Notes: generated from the sequence alone by a model not told the origin. A stretch of 64,000 nucleotides of DNA from Amblyomma americanum (GCF_052857255.1 NC_135497.1:345070183-345134182), one strand, 5' to 3'; shown: positions 10,722 to 21,934, counted from the first letter of the stretch. Translations and numbers: made by a program.

Positions 10722-11350
10722 ATGGTGCCAGCCAACCACCATGGAGCCCAACTAGGGGACAGGACAGGAACTTGAAAACAAGCCCTGCCCACGCCAGCTG
10801 TACACCACTGCTATAAACAAATATGACGCAACTCAGGGTAGCTGGCCGCACAAGGTTAACCCTCGCCGCCAGGAAAAAGGAAAAAAGTACGAAGTGAATA
10901 GGAGGCAGGAAAGTTGCGAGAAAGAAGATAGGAAAGTGAAAGATGGAGGGTAAGACAGGAAAAGGCGACTGCCGATTTCCCTCGGTCGGGTAAGGCCGGA
11001 GGTGCCGTCTACAGGAAGCTGGGGCCAAAGTAGTGTGTTGCCTCCGCCGAGGGGCCTTAAAGGTCCAAACGCTCGGCATCGGGTCAACCACCAGGATCCC
11101 CTTTTCCTCGGACACGGCAATGCCACGCATGGCGAAGCGTGGGTGCTCGGGTCCGTGGTGATGCGCTGTTCACCATCATCCCCCGCGGGGATGTCCCTGC
11201 GGATGCTCGGGAATACTGTGAATCGCTTCTGACGAAGGACCGTAGTGTTTGAACCATAGTGTTTGAATCCGTGGTGTCGCCACTCACCAATGCCTGCAAG
11301 CTGCAGACGCTCTCCTGCGGGGAATATTTTGGACTCTGTGGAGTCCAAAA
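10722..11350 (-). mobile_element. LINE copy 2, 5' untranslated region
   Basis: Shared with 8454-8985 in the same order and strand. The outer end is near 11350, after a GACTCTGTGGAGTCC sequence. Confidence 0.65.
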
Positions 11351-11950
11351 GTTTTAATTTTTCGGACTAGAAAGTTTGTGTTTTAGGCCTAATATAGATG
11401 TCAGCAGGCATCGCTGCCACAACCAACCCATTCCCCGCCGCCGTAAAAGGCGCCATGGTGCAGGGTTGCCGATGAGCATATTTTAAAAGGAGCCAGACTG
11501 CGAGCTAAAATTAGCAAAAGTAGCCATCTTAGCACCGAATTTGTAGCCAAATATAATGAAATCGATATTATGAATACAGTTGTCATAAAATAAATACAAT
11601 AAATAATAGCATTTTTAATCAACGCAAACAGAATAACGAGCACAATAGTTCGGCCCTTTTGCTTGGTGTTAAAGCTGAAGATAAATAAATTATTAAAGGC
11701 TCAGTGCATGCTGGCAGCAATCTTGCAAGAGTAATATTGTAAAACTCTAGGCAACAACTCAGCAGAACATTGAAGCTATTTTGAAGCTGCAGACCGAACT
11801 TCAATCTTGGAATCGCTATTAGGCTGCCCATGTACATTATGATGCACATCTGTTTTTTGTCAAGTCTTCATAGGAGAATAGGCACTGAGCATCAGCATTA
11901 AAAACTGGAACTATAAAAAACTTTAAATGTGCCTTGCGTCAGATGTGGAA
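11351..11950. other. No gene; MITE-like end at 11459
   Basis: The sequence CAGGGTTGCCGATGAGC at about 11459, followed by AGCCAGACTGCGAGC and AAAAGTAGCCA, resembles in mirror order the block at 19170-19265 (AAAGTAGCCA ... GGCAACCCTG). These look like the two end types of one DNA-transposon family. No coding signal was found in the rest. Confidence 0.4.
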
Positions 11951-11989
11951 AAGGGCATCCACCATTGGATGCAGTTGTTCTCTATTTTT

Positions 11990-12446
11990 GAAAGCATTTG
12001 ATCATGTTCCTCATCACAGGCTTATGCTCAAACTAACTCAGTTGAATATTCACCCCGCTGTTATTACTTGGATTGCGGACTTCCTCAATGTTAGACTTTA
12101 GTTTACTGCTATTAGCAACTACAACCCCACTTACTCTAATGTCGCTTCTGGGGTACCACAGGGGAACGTTCTTGCTCCCCTCTTTTTAATATATATTAAT
12201 GATTTACCAAACTCCGTGACTGCTTGAGTTAGGCTCTCTGCCGATGACTGTGTAATATACCGTAACATTATTTCTACCACTGATCAAAAATATTTGCAAA
12301 CTGACCTGTATGCAATAACTGCATGGTGCACATCTTTGCTTATGCCACTTAATAGTTTTAAAACTAAGCTTATATCTTTCACTCACAGTTCTCACATTCC
12401 CTACAACTTATTTCCTAAACAACGATTCTGTCAAACTTGCAACTAC
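11990..12446 (+). pseudogene. CR1-like LINE, RT palm fragment
   Basis: In one main frame the plus strand reads AFDHVPHHRLMLKLTQLNIH, then [39 protein letters not shown] and KTKLISFT. These are CR1-group RT blocks, with the catalytic motif degraded to SADD in place of F-A-D-D. Stops interrupt it. The frame is cut at 12446 by a DNA transposon and resumes at about 13697 with YKYIGVHLQSDLTW. Confidence 0.8.
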
Positions 12447-12680
12447 AGTAGACGACCGAAAATTCAGGCGCCTGATTTTTCGGACATGCTTGATCATTCA
12501 GACTTTGTCACGGCACCCCGACATGGTTCTTTCACTCACAGTTCTCACATTCCCTACAACTTATTTCCTAAACAACGATTCTGTCAAACTTGCAACTACA
12601 GTAGACGACCGAAAATTCAGGCGCCTGATTTTTCGGACATGCTTGATCATTCAGACTTTGTCACGGCACCCCGACATGGA
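12375..12680 (+). repeat. Perfect tandem duplication, 2 x 153 bp
   Basis: Bases 12375-12527 are repeated at 12528-12680 without a difference that I can see. The unit starts in the CR1-like RT (TCTTTCACTCACAG) and ends in the adjoining DNA transposon (CACCCCGACATGG), so the duplication happened after that insertion. Confidence 0.95.
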
Positions 12681-13696
12681 TCATAGAGCCAATGTGTAAG
12701 AGAGCCTGAAATTTCGGGCAAACCGGAACTGACTGCTTGATTTTTTGGACCTCATTCGCACTCGCCGCCATATAGTGTGTACAGTGGAACATCGTTAATT
12801 CGAGCTGTAAGGGAGATCGAAAACTTTATCAAATGAAACGAAATTCAAGCTTAAAGGGAGCCTTTTAAATGGCGAGGCTGGAATTGTGCATGAGTCGGCA
12901 CATCGCGCCCATGTGGTTTCGAATTCATACTATTCTTGAATGTCGTCAGCCGCATAAACTTGAACAACAGTCAGTTCGCGGAACTCATCTGTGCCAAGTT
13001 TTTAGTCCTTAATACGGGAAGAGGTAGCAGCGAAGCCTGTGGGAGACATATGGCTTCATGGAGAACGTGAGCGCAGAAGGAACTGGTGGTGCACTTCAAA
13101 GCGAGGTAAGCGTACCCGCGGCAAAACGCACCGCAACCCTGACTTTTCTATCGTAAAACGGTAAACAACTGGCGCTTCGATGACAGGCAAGATGCCTGCA
13201 TTATACGCAAGCCACCACAAAGTGCATATCGCTGGGTATGATGCCGATTTTGACCCTAGTCGCTACGCCTAATGACGAAGGCCAACGCCGACGGAGCGCT
13301 TGCTTCGACCGTTTGTTGGTTCTTATTGTTTCGCCATCTTTGCGTTCTCGTTCCAGGCCCATCATACTGCGGCACAGTGCAGCTCCCGCAGCGGCATGTT
13401 CGCTCTCCTGTCTAGAGTTCGTCCCAACCCGTGCGTTCATCGGCGACATGCCGAGGGCAGCACAGCCAGGCTAAACTCGTGAAAGCGGTCGCCGCCTTTT
13501 GTCTGTGCACATGATGTGCGGCAAAATTTAGTCATGAGGAACTTCAGAATGTTTGAAATACAACTGACCCCCACCTTCAGCATATTGGCAATAAGTTCGT
13601 GATTTTTTCGACGAAATTTGATTTTTCAAACTGCCCGATTTTTCAGTCGTTTTCGCGGTCCCTAGAGAATCCGAAAAATTGGTCGTTAGCTCTACT
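12447..13696. mobile_element. DNA transposon inserted in the CR1-like LINE
   Basis: The left end reads CAGTAGACGACCGAAAATTC. The right end in reverse complement reads TAACGACCAATTTTTCGG, so both ends share the ACGACC core and an A/T-rich CGAAAA block. The same kind of sequence (TTTTCGGACATGC, CGATTTTTCAG) occurs just inside. The interior has no recognisable transposase, so this is a non-autonomous or decayed copy. The flanking LINE halves join cleanly across it. Confidence 0.6.
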
Positions 13697-14010
13697 TTAC
13701 AAGTACATCGGAGTTCACCTGCAATCAGACTTAACATGGCTTAACCACATTAATCTAACTTAAGCATCCGCCAACCGCTCACTCGGCCTGCTAAAGCATA
13801 ACCTCAGACTGGCTCCCCGCACCCAAAAAAACTTGCGTGCATCACACTCATTCGTCCAAATATTGAATATGCATCAGCCGTCTGGGATCCTGACCAAGTC
13901 TATCTCGTAGCTAACGTTGAGTCCTTGCAGAACCATGCTGCGCATTTTATTTTTCACACTACTCACATACTACCAGCGTCACTGCCTTTAAAAAAAAAAA
14001 AAATCGCGCC
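13697..14010 (+). pseudogene. CR1-like LINE, post-palm fragment
   Basis: The peptide YKYIGVHLQSDLTWLNHIN followed by ASANRSLGLLKHNLRLAP and a degraded LEYASAVWDP-like stretch is the continuation of the CR1-like RT at 11990. It ends at an A run where a SINE is inserted. Confidence 0.75.
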
Positions 14011-14014
14011 GAAT

Positions 14015-14276
14015 TAGAAGACTTGATGATAGTGAATTTTTGTGGCGCAAGGGCATCTGCGGCCAAAGAGCGCCACGGTACAAGGTATTTCTCGTTTTGC
14101 TCAAGGTGGGGTCAGAGGCCCATTTCCCAAGCAATGCACCCTGATTAAGCCAAGCACCAGGCCAGGGGAAAGCTTGTACCCACTGTATCACCGGTGGGTA
14201 CCCAGCGGCACTGGGGATCGAAACCCGCACCTCCCGCATGCGAGGCGGATGCTCAACCACTTGTCTTACCGCTGTA
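14015..14276 (-). mobile_element. tRNA-Ala-like SINE inserted in the CR1-like LINE
   Basis: The minus strand starts with a tRNA-like head: AGTGGTTGAGCATCCGCC, a CTCGCAT anticodon loop (CGC, Ala-type) and a B box GGGTTTCGATCCCC. A body with CTTGGGAAATGGGCC and GACCCCACCTTGAGC follows, then AAGAGCGCC-like sequence and a TATCATCA tail. A second, headless copy lies at 63316-63490 in the same orientation. Confidence 0.75.
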
Positions 14277-14545
14277 AACTATCATGGCTAGCACTTTTCC
14301 ATAAACTGTATTGCCATCCATTGCTTCACCACGGTTTATTCCAGTCACCATCAGCCTTCTTTCTGCGGCTCGACCATCCGCAAAAAGTTAAATGCATCAC
14401 AAGTCGTTCATCTGCATTTGCGAAGTCGTTCATACCACACACTATCGCACAGTGGAACAATTTACCAGCGCATACAGCCATTGAATCTAACGCCTCCACA
14501 ATTCTTGCTCTCATCAGCAGCGACGTTGGCATTTTAAATGCTTGA
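14277..14545 (+). pseudogene. CR1-like LINE, ORF2 C-terminus
   Basis: The frame reads LSWLALFHKLYCHPLLHHGL, RLDHPQKVKCITSRSSAF and SFIPHTIAQWNNLPAHTA, the characteristic CR1-type C-terminus (F-I-P-x-T-I-x-x-W-N-x-L-P). It follows the SINE directly and ends with a TGA at 14545. T-rich 3' UTR-like sequence follows to about 14810. Confidence 0.82.
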
Positions 14546-14820
14546 ACTGTTTTTTTTTTCCCCCAGTTGCTGTACTTTTGAGATTACTTCTTTTCTTTTC
14601 GTGCCTAATACGTAAACTGCAGTATTTTTCATTTCCGTTATGCCTAATCATTTTCTCTAAACCTATAATTTGTATTATATTTTCTATTGCCTGCTTCTTT
14701 ATTTACTCTCTGGTGCTTAATTATTTTTCCATGTTATACCTAGCCTGTTTATTGATCCTTTGCTTGTTAATGACGTTCCTTGTACATGTTTTTTACCACT
14801 GACCCCCCCACCCCTCCATG
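14546..14820 (+). other. T-rich 3' tail region of the CR1-like LINE
   Basis: Strongly T-rich, ending near a CACTGACCCCCCCACCCC stretch. No coding signal. Confidence 0.5.
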
Positions 14821-15602
14821 TACAGTCAAACCCACTTGGAAGCTTGTTATTTCAAACTTCAGATGACCGGAAAAATTGTTCAAACTATTGAATGATCCCT
14901 AAAAGATGACGAGAACTGCTTGCATCATGGTATATTTATCCGGTGAAAGATTGGACAACGGTTGCTTGCTTTTGAGATGAGAACGGCACAAGGTTGATAA
15001 TTGTTTACATTTTCATAAATGCTATATTGCATGCATACTGTCAGGAGCATCGAAGCAACACTGCTCACAGGTAAAAAAGGCTTCCCCGGCAACCTTCACA
15101 GTGTGGCACAGTACCGCCGCAACTCCACCAGTACTGCGTCACAAGCGGCAGCGCCGCATGTGAGGAGGCCTCACTGCACAAACAGCGAATGGCACGTGAC
15201 AAGTGCGCAGTTTCAAAGCACTGGAAAAACTGAAGAGAAAGAATCACCTGGACGAAAATGCTCACGCCAATCGGCGCCTGAAATGGCCCGCAGCTGGCTG
15301 ATACGTTTTTTTTAAAACATGGAAAACGCTTTGGCTGACATGAGCTTGCGCGAAGCTCTGAAAAGCGAAACCAAAACCGTGTGGTCTGACTGACTTCGAG
15401 ACGTGGCCGTACGTTTGTCACCGTGCACACACGTTGAGGTACACGGGTGACTCTGCAGCATAGAATTCAGGTTTGCGCTGGGCTATTTGGACGAAAGCTT
15501 GCCGCGCCAGTCATACATGGACGCAGCCTCCCTACGGGAGCCCTTTTGAATTAACCGGTGTGCGGCTCGTAGCGTCTGAATTAGCGAGCGTACGATGTAA
15601 TA

Positions 15603-17559
15603 CCGTATTTATTCGAATCTAGGTCGATAGTTTTTAAAAAAAAACGAGATGTAGAACTCTTATGTCGGCTTAGATTCGAGGATTTCGTTTCGAGGTTTCG
15701 TATTCGTAAAATACGAATAAATGTAGCACGCAGGTGGCGCCCCCACAAAATGCCAACGAAAGACAGCACTGTAGCCGTTGCTATCCGTAGCCGTTGCTAT
15801 CCGTAGCCGATACTGATCAAAGCACACATGAGCACTGGCTGCCATTTTGGCCTTGTTCTGTTCTCGTGCGGTGGCGTGAGCACATTCGCAGCAGTGACGT
15901 TTTCGTGCCAAACAGGCGGTGCCATTATAGTGCCGCCTTCAAGCGGAAAGTTATAGTCGCTGCAGAGCAGTCGTCAAATCTTCAAGCCGGGCGGGACTCC
16001 GGCGTGGATGAGAAGAATGTTCGCCGTTGGAGGGGGGCAGCGTAACGAAATTTTTGCTTGCGCGGCAACGAGAACGGCTTTCACGGGCCCCAAGAAAGGC
16101 CGCCATCCAGAAGTGGAGGTAGCTCTGGCCGAGTTTGTGGAGACGCAGAGGTCAGCGGCACTTCCAGTGACCACGGAAGTGCTGCAAGCCAAAGCAAGAG
16201 AGCAGGCGAGAGAGCGAGGCGTCCCCCGGGAACTGTTCAAAGCCAGCCGGGGCTGGTTGCAGAAGTTCATGAAGCGCTTTGGCTTCAGCCTCCGACGTCG
16301 CACGTCCATTTGTCAAAAGCTGCCGGGCGACTTCGAAGAGAAGCTGATCTCATTTCAGCGATTCGTAATAAGGAAGAGGATGGAGCACGGCTACGCCGTA
16401 GGACAAATGGGAAACGCTGACCAGACGCCGGTATGGTTTGACATGCCAGTGGCGTGCACCGTGAACGAAAAAGGTGCCAAGGAAGTGAAAGTGCGCTCGG
16501 CCGGATACGAAAAGCAGCGCATGACTGTAATGCTGGCCTGCACGGCGGATGGCCACAAGCTGCCGGCGTATATAATTTTTAAGAGGAAGACTCTACCAGC
16601 TCGGGAAGTGTTTCCAAGAAATGTGATCGTCCGCGCCAACGAAAATGGATGGATGGCGAGCGATATGGTTGAGCAGTGGATCAGAATGGTTTGGCAGCGG
16701 CGTCCAGGGGCCCTCTTGGCCAAACGTTCCCTCCTCGTCCTGGACTCTTACCGTGGACACCTCACTGACGGCGTAAAAGCTGCGCTTTCCGAAGCCGGTA
16801 TTGACGTCGCCATCATACCCGGCAGCATGACAGGCCAGCTGCAGCCTCTTGATGTGTGCCTCAATAAGCCTTTCAAGGATCGGCTGCGCAAGTACTACGT
16901 GGACTGGCTTAGTGAAGAGCGGCGCGAGCTTACACCAACAGGCCGAATAAAGCGCGCCTCACTGGGAGTTGTAGCCACTTGGATAGCTGCAGCCTGGGAT
17001 GACATCCCAGAAAGCTTGGTTGCACGCTCATTCCGCAAGTGCTGCATCTCTAATGCACTTGATGGCAGTGAAGATAGTGCACTGTTCGAGGAGGCCAGCG
17101 ATAAAGAAGTCAGCGATGATGATGACGAATGAGCGGGGGCTGATCCCGGGCTGGCGTTGCATATGTCTCCTCGCCCAACGCCGCCTCTCCTCCTCCTCTT
17201 CTCTCAAAGCTCCTTTGGCAGCTTTTTTTTTTCAACGGTCCCTCTCAGGGCCATCAATCACGCTTCGGCAGAGCATGCAGGCACGATGCTTCCCGTTGTG
17301 TCTCACTCGAGTTCCTCTCTCTACACCAAGTCGCCTATGCGCAGACACATGGTGCAGTCGTTTCGCGCCACGCACTTTCACGTGCGCGGCGACGTAAGAA
17401 CAGTCGTGTCGCGTCATAAAAATAATTGTGATAATGAGGTATAAACAGTGTTGTTTTTTCGGCCGGCCTACAATCGAGGTAAGTTTTTTTTTTTCTGTGG
17501 CCTTCAACTTTCGGGTCTCGGCTTAGAATCGTGGCCGGCCTAGATTCGAGTAAATACGG
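15603..17559 (+). mobile_element. pogo-like DNA transposon with TIRs and TA duplication
   Basis: Terminal inverted repeats agree at 20 of 21 bases: CCGTATTTATTCGAATCTAG at 15603 and, in reverse complement from 17559, CCGTATTTACTCGAATCTAG. TA dinucleotides at 15601-15602 and 17560-17561 are the expected pogo/Tc1-mariner target duplication. A subterminal TCGGCTTAGATTCGAG (about 15664) recurs as TCGGCTTAGAATCGTG (about 17517). The length of 1957 bp and the single internal transposase gene fit a full-length element. Confidence 0.88.
15794..17132 (+). pseudogene. pogo/Tigger-family transposase, one frameshift
   Basis: The N-terminal frame (15794-16045) ends with a CENP-B/psq-type helix-turn-helix: YSAAFKRKVIVAAEQSS, then VDEKNVRRWRG. 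The main frame (16008-17132) begins in the following residues and carries a second DNA-binding region (KKGRHPEVEVALAEFV ... SRGWLQKFMKRFGFSLRRR) and the DDE domain: Asp138 in GNADQTPVWFD, Asp246 in LLVLDSYRGHLTD and Asp282 in QLQPLDVCLNKPFK, giving DD35D spacing. It ends in an acidic tail. The two frames differ by one base: the G run at 16032-16037 has six Gs, and five would restore one frame. The protein would act in the nucleus on the 15603/17559 ends. Everything except that G run looks intact. Confidence 0.88.
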
Positions 17560-17665
17560 TAGATATGGGCATTGGCCAGGACAGTACTGGCAGTTTGAAT
17601 CAAAACCTGTTCGAATTATCCGGATCTCGAATTAATGTAGGGTCGAAATAACAGGCTTTTACTCT

Positions 17666-18489
17666 ACATTACAGCTTGCACAGATTCCTAGTCATTGTTG
17701 TCCGCGCCGGTGACAGTTGCCATGATCGCCTTGTCAGTGAGGTCTTCATTTGTCATGAATGCATCATCAGCGTGAAAGAATTCTTCGAATCGACATGCTG
17801 AGATCATCACCCTTCACCGATGACCAAAGTACCATACCATCACTGCACCGGCGGGAGCTTCGCTGGCATCACGCCCGCTTTCCAGAAGCAATTCTTGACG
17901 GGAAATCCAAGGAACTTGCAGAACCAAGGAAATGGTGAAAGGTGACAAAAGAAAAACCACACTGGCAACACACGTGCACTGCACCGACTGATTAAGAGTA
18001 TGCATGGCACACGTGGCCGGTGCAGCAACCCAGCAGCTCGCCTGACAAAGTAACGCCTGCCCTAAGGACAAGTGCAATTCGCGAAGTTACCGAAGAACAG
18101 AGGAAGACATGACAATGCGACAATGCCGCGCTCTCGCATCTCTCACTGCCAGCCGTCCCACAGAATGCAAAAAGAAAAAGAAAAAAAAATGTCGGCTTAT
18201 TTTCTGCGAGCGGCTCACAGAAATGTTAATGGACTGCTCCACCAAGGCTCCCTACTTTCTTCTCTGCCTGGTTGCAAGAGGGAACGCATCCACCGTTTCC
18301 CTCCCTGCGTAGCCGTGACATGCAAGGATCCTCGGTGTGCACGGTGTCTTCAAGTGCTCGTCACGAGTTCTTTCGCTTTCTCTGCGTCGCTGCACCGGCT
18401 CGGTCCGTCAGTCGACTCCACACACGCGCACTTTTGCACTGTAAGCGCGGTTTGGCTGGTGCGATTGTAGCGTATCCACGTTTTTGTTT
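17666..18489. other. No gene recognised
   Basis: Several short open frames on both strands but no family motif. It belongs to the large intron of the TREX-like gene. Confidence 0.4.
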
Positions 18490-18673
18490 CTTTCAAGGTT
18501 TACTTTCACTGACCAGATTTAATCGTTATAACGAATAATGTGCTATGAGAGCATTGCTATAAGCGATTTATTTTACCATAACACATAGTAAAGCTGATGG
18601 TGCTGCTACTAACCATTATTATATCTGATATATTGTTATAACCGGTATTGCTATAAGTGGGGTTGACTGTAAT
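18490..18673. mobile_element. End fragment of a Tigger-like DNA transposon
   Basis: It contains ATCGTTATAACGAATAATG, GCTATAAGCGATT and the terminal sequence ATAAGTGGGGTTGACTGTAA. Ends with 'CAGTYRA-CCC-CTTAT' plus A/T-rich 'TATAACGAA' blocks recur at 21100 and 21934. No partner end was fixed with confidence. Confidence 0.45.
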
Positions 18674-19774
18674 ACCCCCGAAGGTGGACGTTTAGGGGTA
18701 TGCTGAATAAATAAATAAATGTCTGTACGATCCCGCTGCGTGCCATAAATCCAAACATGATGCGTGATCAAGTGTGCGCTAATTAAGTGTCTACACTTAC
18801 TTTATTTGCAACATAGGAGTATCCAAAAAAAATTCAGCCCCTGTTTCAGTGTTTTCACAGCTTCTAGCATTTTCTATGTCATCAGGATTGATGGTACGGA
18901 GCCTTCGAAGTGCAGATGAGGAATTTCGAAGCCGCTGCAGGAGTCATATTGCCATTTGCCTGAAGGAATAGAAGCAGCGCTCTCTCATAGCCCCGTAAGT
19001 CTAGTGAAATATTGTCTCTAAAGATGTCACCTTCTTTAAAGTTGAGCCGCTCGAGCATGTAGGCTTCCTAGCTATCCTAGCCGTGCGCACTGGTGGCTCA
19101 ATGCACACCATCGGCGCCAGCGGGGATGGTGCGATTAAAAGAAATGGCTAGTAAATGCACCAAAATAAAAGTTCAAAGTAACCAGGGAGCCAACCCAAAA
19201 TTTTCACCGCCAGATTTGGTCGTAAAGTAGCCAATGTGGCGCAAAGTAGCCACCAACGGCAACCCTGCCTTGGCGGGCGCTGATGGGAGTGAATCGGACA
19301 AATTGGCTTGGACAGGCTTGGCTATTGGTTCTCCATCGTTGCCATTCGAGATTGCTTACAAAGAGTGCGCGATCGCATTGAAACAGGACAGCTGCAGCAT
19401 CTGCTGCAGCTTGGACGACGGCACTCGCGGGGTGGGGCAGCGGATGCGGGGGGAGGAGTGCACTCGGAGGCGCTCGTGTCCACTCGTGTCTTCCCATGGG
19501 TTACCTCTATAGATCTTCGCAAGCGTCGTTGCCCATGTAAACTGACTGTTCTTGCTTCATGTGGCATGTGCATTCGTTCGCAGCAGACCTGCGGCCCCGT
19601 TGCACTGTCTGGTATTGTGACGTGAGGTGATGCAGACATGACTGGCTCAGATACAGTCTAATATATCGCTTGCAAGCGAAACTTTGGGCGCAGCAAATGT
19701 CGCGATTTTTAAAGCAGGTTTTTAATACAAAAGTTTCTTTTTTTAAGTTCACGACTCGGATTCGGTGGGACCCT

Positions 19775-19857
19775 GAAAATGGTCTGAATAATCGAACAGT
19801 CCAAAACATTTTAAGTTCACAAATTTTTTGGACTGTTCGATTATTCAGACCATTTTC
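19775..19857. repeat. Perfect 32-bp inverted repeat (foldback MITE)
   Basis: The left arm 19775-19806 (GAAAATGGTCTGAATAATCG...) is perfectly complementary to 19826-19857, separated by 19 bases. Pairing continues outward with 8 of 10 matches (GTGGGACCCT against GTCGGACCCG). The direct repeat TTTTAAGTTCAC lies both just outside (19741) and in the loop (about 19809). It resembles the CGATTTTTC-type DNA-transposon ends at 12447 and 13696. Confidence 0.9.
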
Positions 19858-19941
19858 CGGGTCCGACAGAGTAAAAAAATCGGTCGGCGACTGTATTTGC
19901 TTTGTGCATTTGATGAAGGTAAGCGGGTTGGTTCTGTTCAT

Positions 19942-21097
19942 CTAATATAGATCACTACAGTGTGCCCAACGCATTTCTACCCACTGATAAATTTCGCAGT
20001 GAATTGATCTTTCATCAAATCATCAAATGCCCACCTGATGTCATATCCACTGCAAAAGCCACAGATGAGTAGTGACACTGTCAGTACCATGATCTTGGTT
20101 TCTTGAGCAAATTAAAATATTAAATACTAGAATATATGACCGCCACGGATAGCAATACCACAACTAAATCTGTGCAAGAGCAAGCAAAACAGGTGTGTGT
20201 AAGGGCACCACCGGCTGGACCCTGTTTTCCCAGAAGGAAAAATTAAAAAAAAAAATATGTCTGTAAGCGCCGCACCCAAACTTTCCATGACCCAGGCGGG
20301 AATAGCCTTCGAAATGCTCGCGCCGTGGCCTCCGCGATCAGCTCCAACTGTGAGCGACGGCGCTCTTGATCACGAAGGCGAAGCATGCGCACAGGAGCTT
20401 CCCGGTGCCACCCACGGATGGCACCCGAGGCCACGGCTCATCATCATCATCGTCAACTTTTCCCTCCGCCGCAAGTTCCCGCTACCCATATAGGCACCAG
20501 TATCACCAGCTGCGGCTTTATGTCAGTTTTGTGGCTCTCAAAGGCACGGGAGTTGTGGTAGCGTGTTAGCTCACCATAGTTGTGGCTTTTGCGTGCTGCC
20601 ACCGAGTGTTGTGGTTTTAGCATGATGGGCAAGCACCTTAATAGCTACACGGCTAGGAGTTTGCTGTAGAACACTGCAAGCGTGTGGCAGGCGGGAAATT
20701 CGACGTGGCCGAGAAGTGCGTCCGACGATGGTGCAACCAAAAGGATGGATTGAGAAACACAAGCTGCAAAAAAATGCTTTCTGAGGCAAACCATGCAAGT
20801 TTCCCAAACTGGAAGAAGAGCTGCTCTGCTAAGTGATGGAAGTGCGGAACAACAGCTACACATTGACAGCAGACATGCTGCATGTCGTTTCAAGGAATGA
20901 GCGTGCACCAGAGCACACGAGCTCGCAGTCTGAATACTCCACGAGTGAGGATTGAATGTAGAATAAATGCTACTCATTTCCAGATTGTGGCGTTTTTACT
21001 TAAATAATATTTTTTTTTTCGCAAATCGAGTGTATGGGCCGCACCCCGAAAGTTGGCCCTCAAATCTGGAAAAAAAAGTGCAGCCCTTACACACGTT
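19942..21097. other. No gene recognised
   Basis: At 20243-20434 the minus strand reads LRDQERRRSQLELIAEATAR, a charged peptide typical of low-complexity repeat translations, with no family assignment. A TCATCATCATCATCGTC stretch lies at 20437-20456. Nothing else is supported. Confidence 0.35.
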
Positions 21098-21099
21098 TA

Positions 21100-21934
21100 C
21101 AGTCGAGCCCGCTTATAACGAACATGAGTGTCACGCAGCGTCCGTTCGTTATATCCTGAAGTTCGTAGTGGTAGACCACAGCTTGTCAAAACACAAAATT
21201 TTTTCTTTGCAAAGAAGCTCGTAATGGACGTCTGTTTTTGCAGCGCAGATCCTATGAGCGAGGTTTCCAGTTTATTTAATGGAGAAGTGTGCTCTTCGCC
21301 GAGGCCCTTGGCATAGACAAGTTGTCTGAGGCTCTTTATGTAGCCCATTGCTACAGGCGTGCTTATGGGTGCTGGCTCCGAAGTTTCATCCTCATCTGAT
21401 TCCTCCGCGTCACTCTCGTCCCGCAATTCAAAAACGATGCCCTCGTCCATGCACGGTTCCGTGGCGTCGGCGTCGACAGAAATAAAATCATTTCAACCAA
21501 TGCCATGACCCCCCAAGTCGGAGTCGACGGCGTGCTGCCACAAATCGCCGCCAGTGTGGTCATCTCCCAAAGCTTCACGGAGCATGGCTTCCGCGATCAG
21601 CACCGGCAGCAGTGTGAGGAAGGCAATCTTGGAAGGCGCACCGGTGGGGAAAGGGTAGCTTGCTTGACAGCGGCACGAAACGGGGCGGACAGTTCGCCCG
21701 CAATGAGGCTTGGGGAAACATACCGCGCGCCGGGCGAACAAAGGGGTCGGAGGCAGGTTACCTCACGTCGCGGCGCCGTCCGTTCGCTGTAACCGATCAG
21801 CAAGGCTTAATGACGTTTGTTACAAGTGTGATTTTGTGCCATTGAAATAATGTATATTTTGACAGTCGCGCAGGTCTCATTCGCTATAAGCGAAGGTTTG
21901 TCTTAAGTGGGGCCGTTATATGTGGGCTCGACTG
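21100..21934 (-). mobile_element. Deleted Tigger-like element with transposase C-terminus
   Basis: The ends CAGTCGAGCCCGCTTATAAC (21100) and, in reverse complement from 21934, CAGTCGAGCCCACATATAAC are inverted repeats. TA precedes the left end. The minus strand holds a transposase tail: AMLREALGDDHTGGDLWQ, an acidic ESDAEESDEDETSEP block and QKQTSITSFFAKKK; a tail of the S-I-T-x-F-F type is common in CENP-B-like Tigger transposases. The DDE core is missing, so this is an internal-deletion derivative. Confidence 0.7.

Larger units (their letters stand above)
14821..17665. mobile_element. Outer DNA transposon (host of the nested pogo element)
   Basis: The left end reads TACAGTCAAACCCACTTGG and then GCTTGTTATTTCAAACTT. 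The right end, read in reverse complement from 17665, gives GTAGAGTAAAAGCCTGTTAT followed by TTCGACCCTACA. The two share GCYTGTTATTTCRAMCYT-type sequence. The interior left of 15600 and right of 17560 reads continuously (GAATTAGCGAGCG, GAATTATCCGG), as expected if the pogo-like element split it. An alternative right end with GGGGTTGACTGTA lies at 18672, so the outer boundary is uncertain. Confidence 0.5.

Noticed and set aside
19204..19497. Alanine-rich minus-strand ORF (AVVQAAADAAAV)
   Set aside because: Overlaps open frames on the other strand in GC-rich repeat DNA; no motif, no splice or start support.
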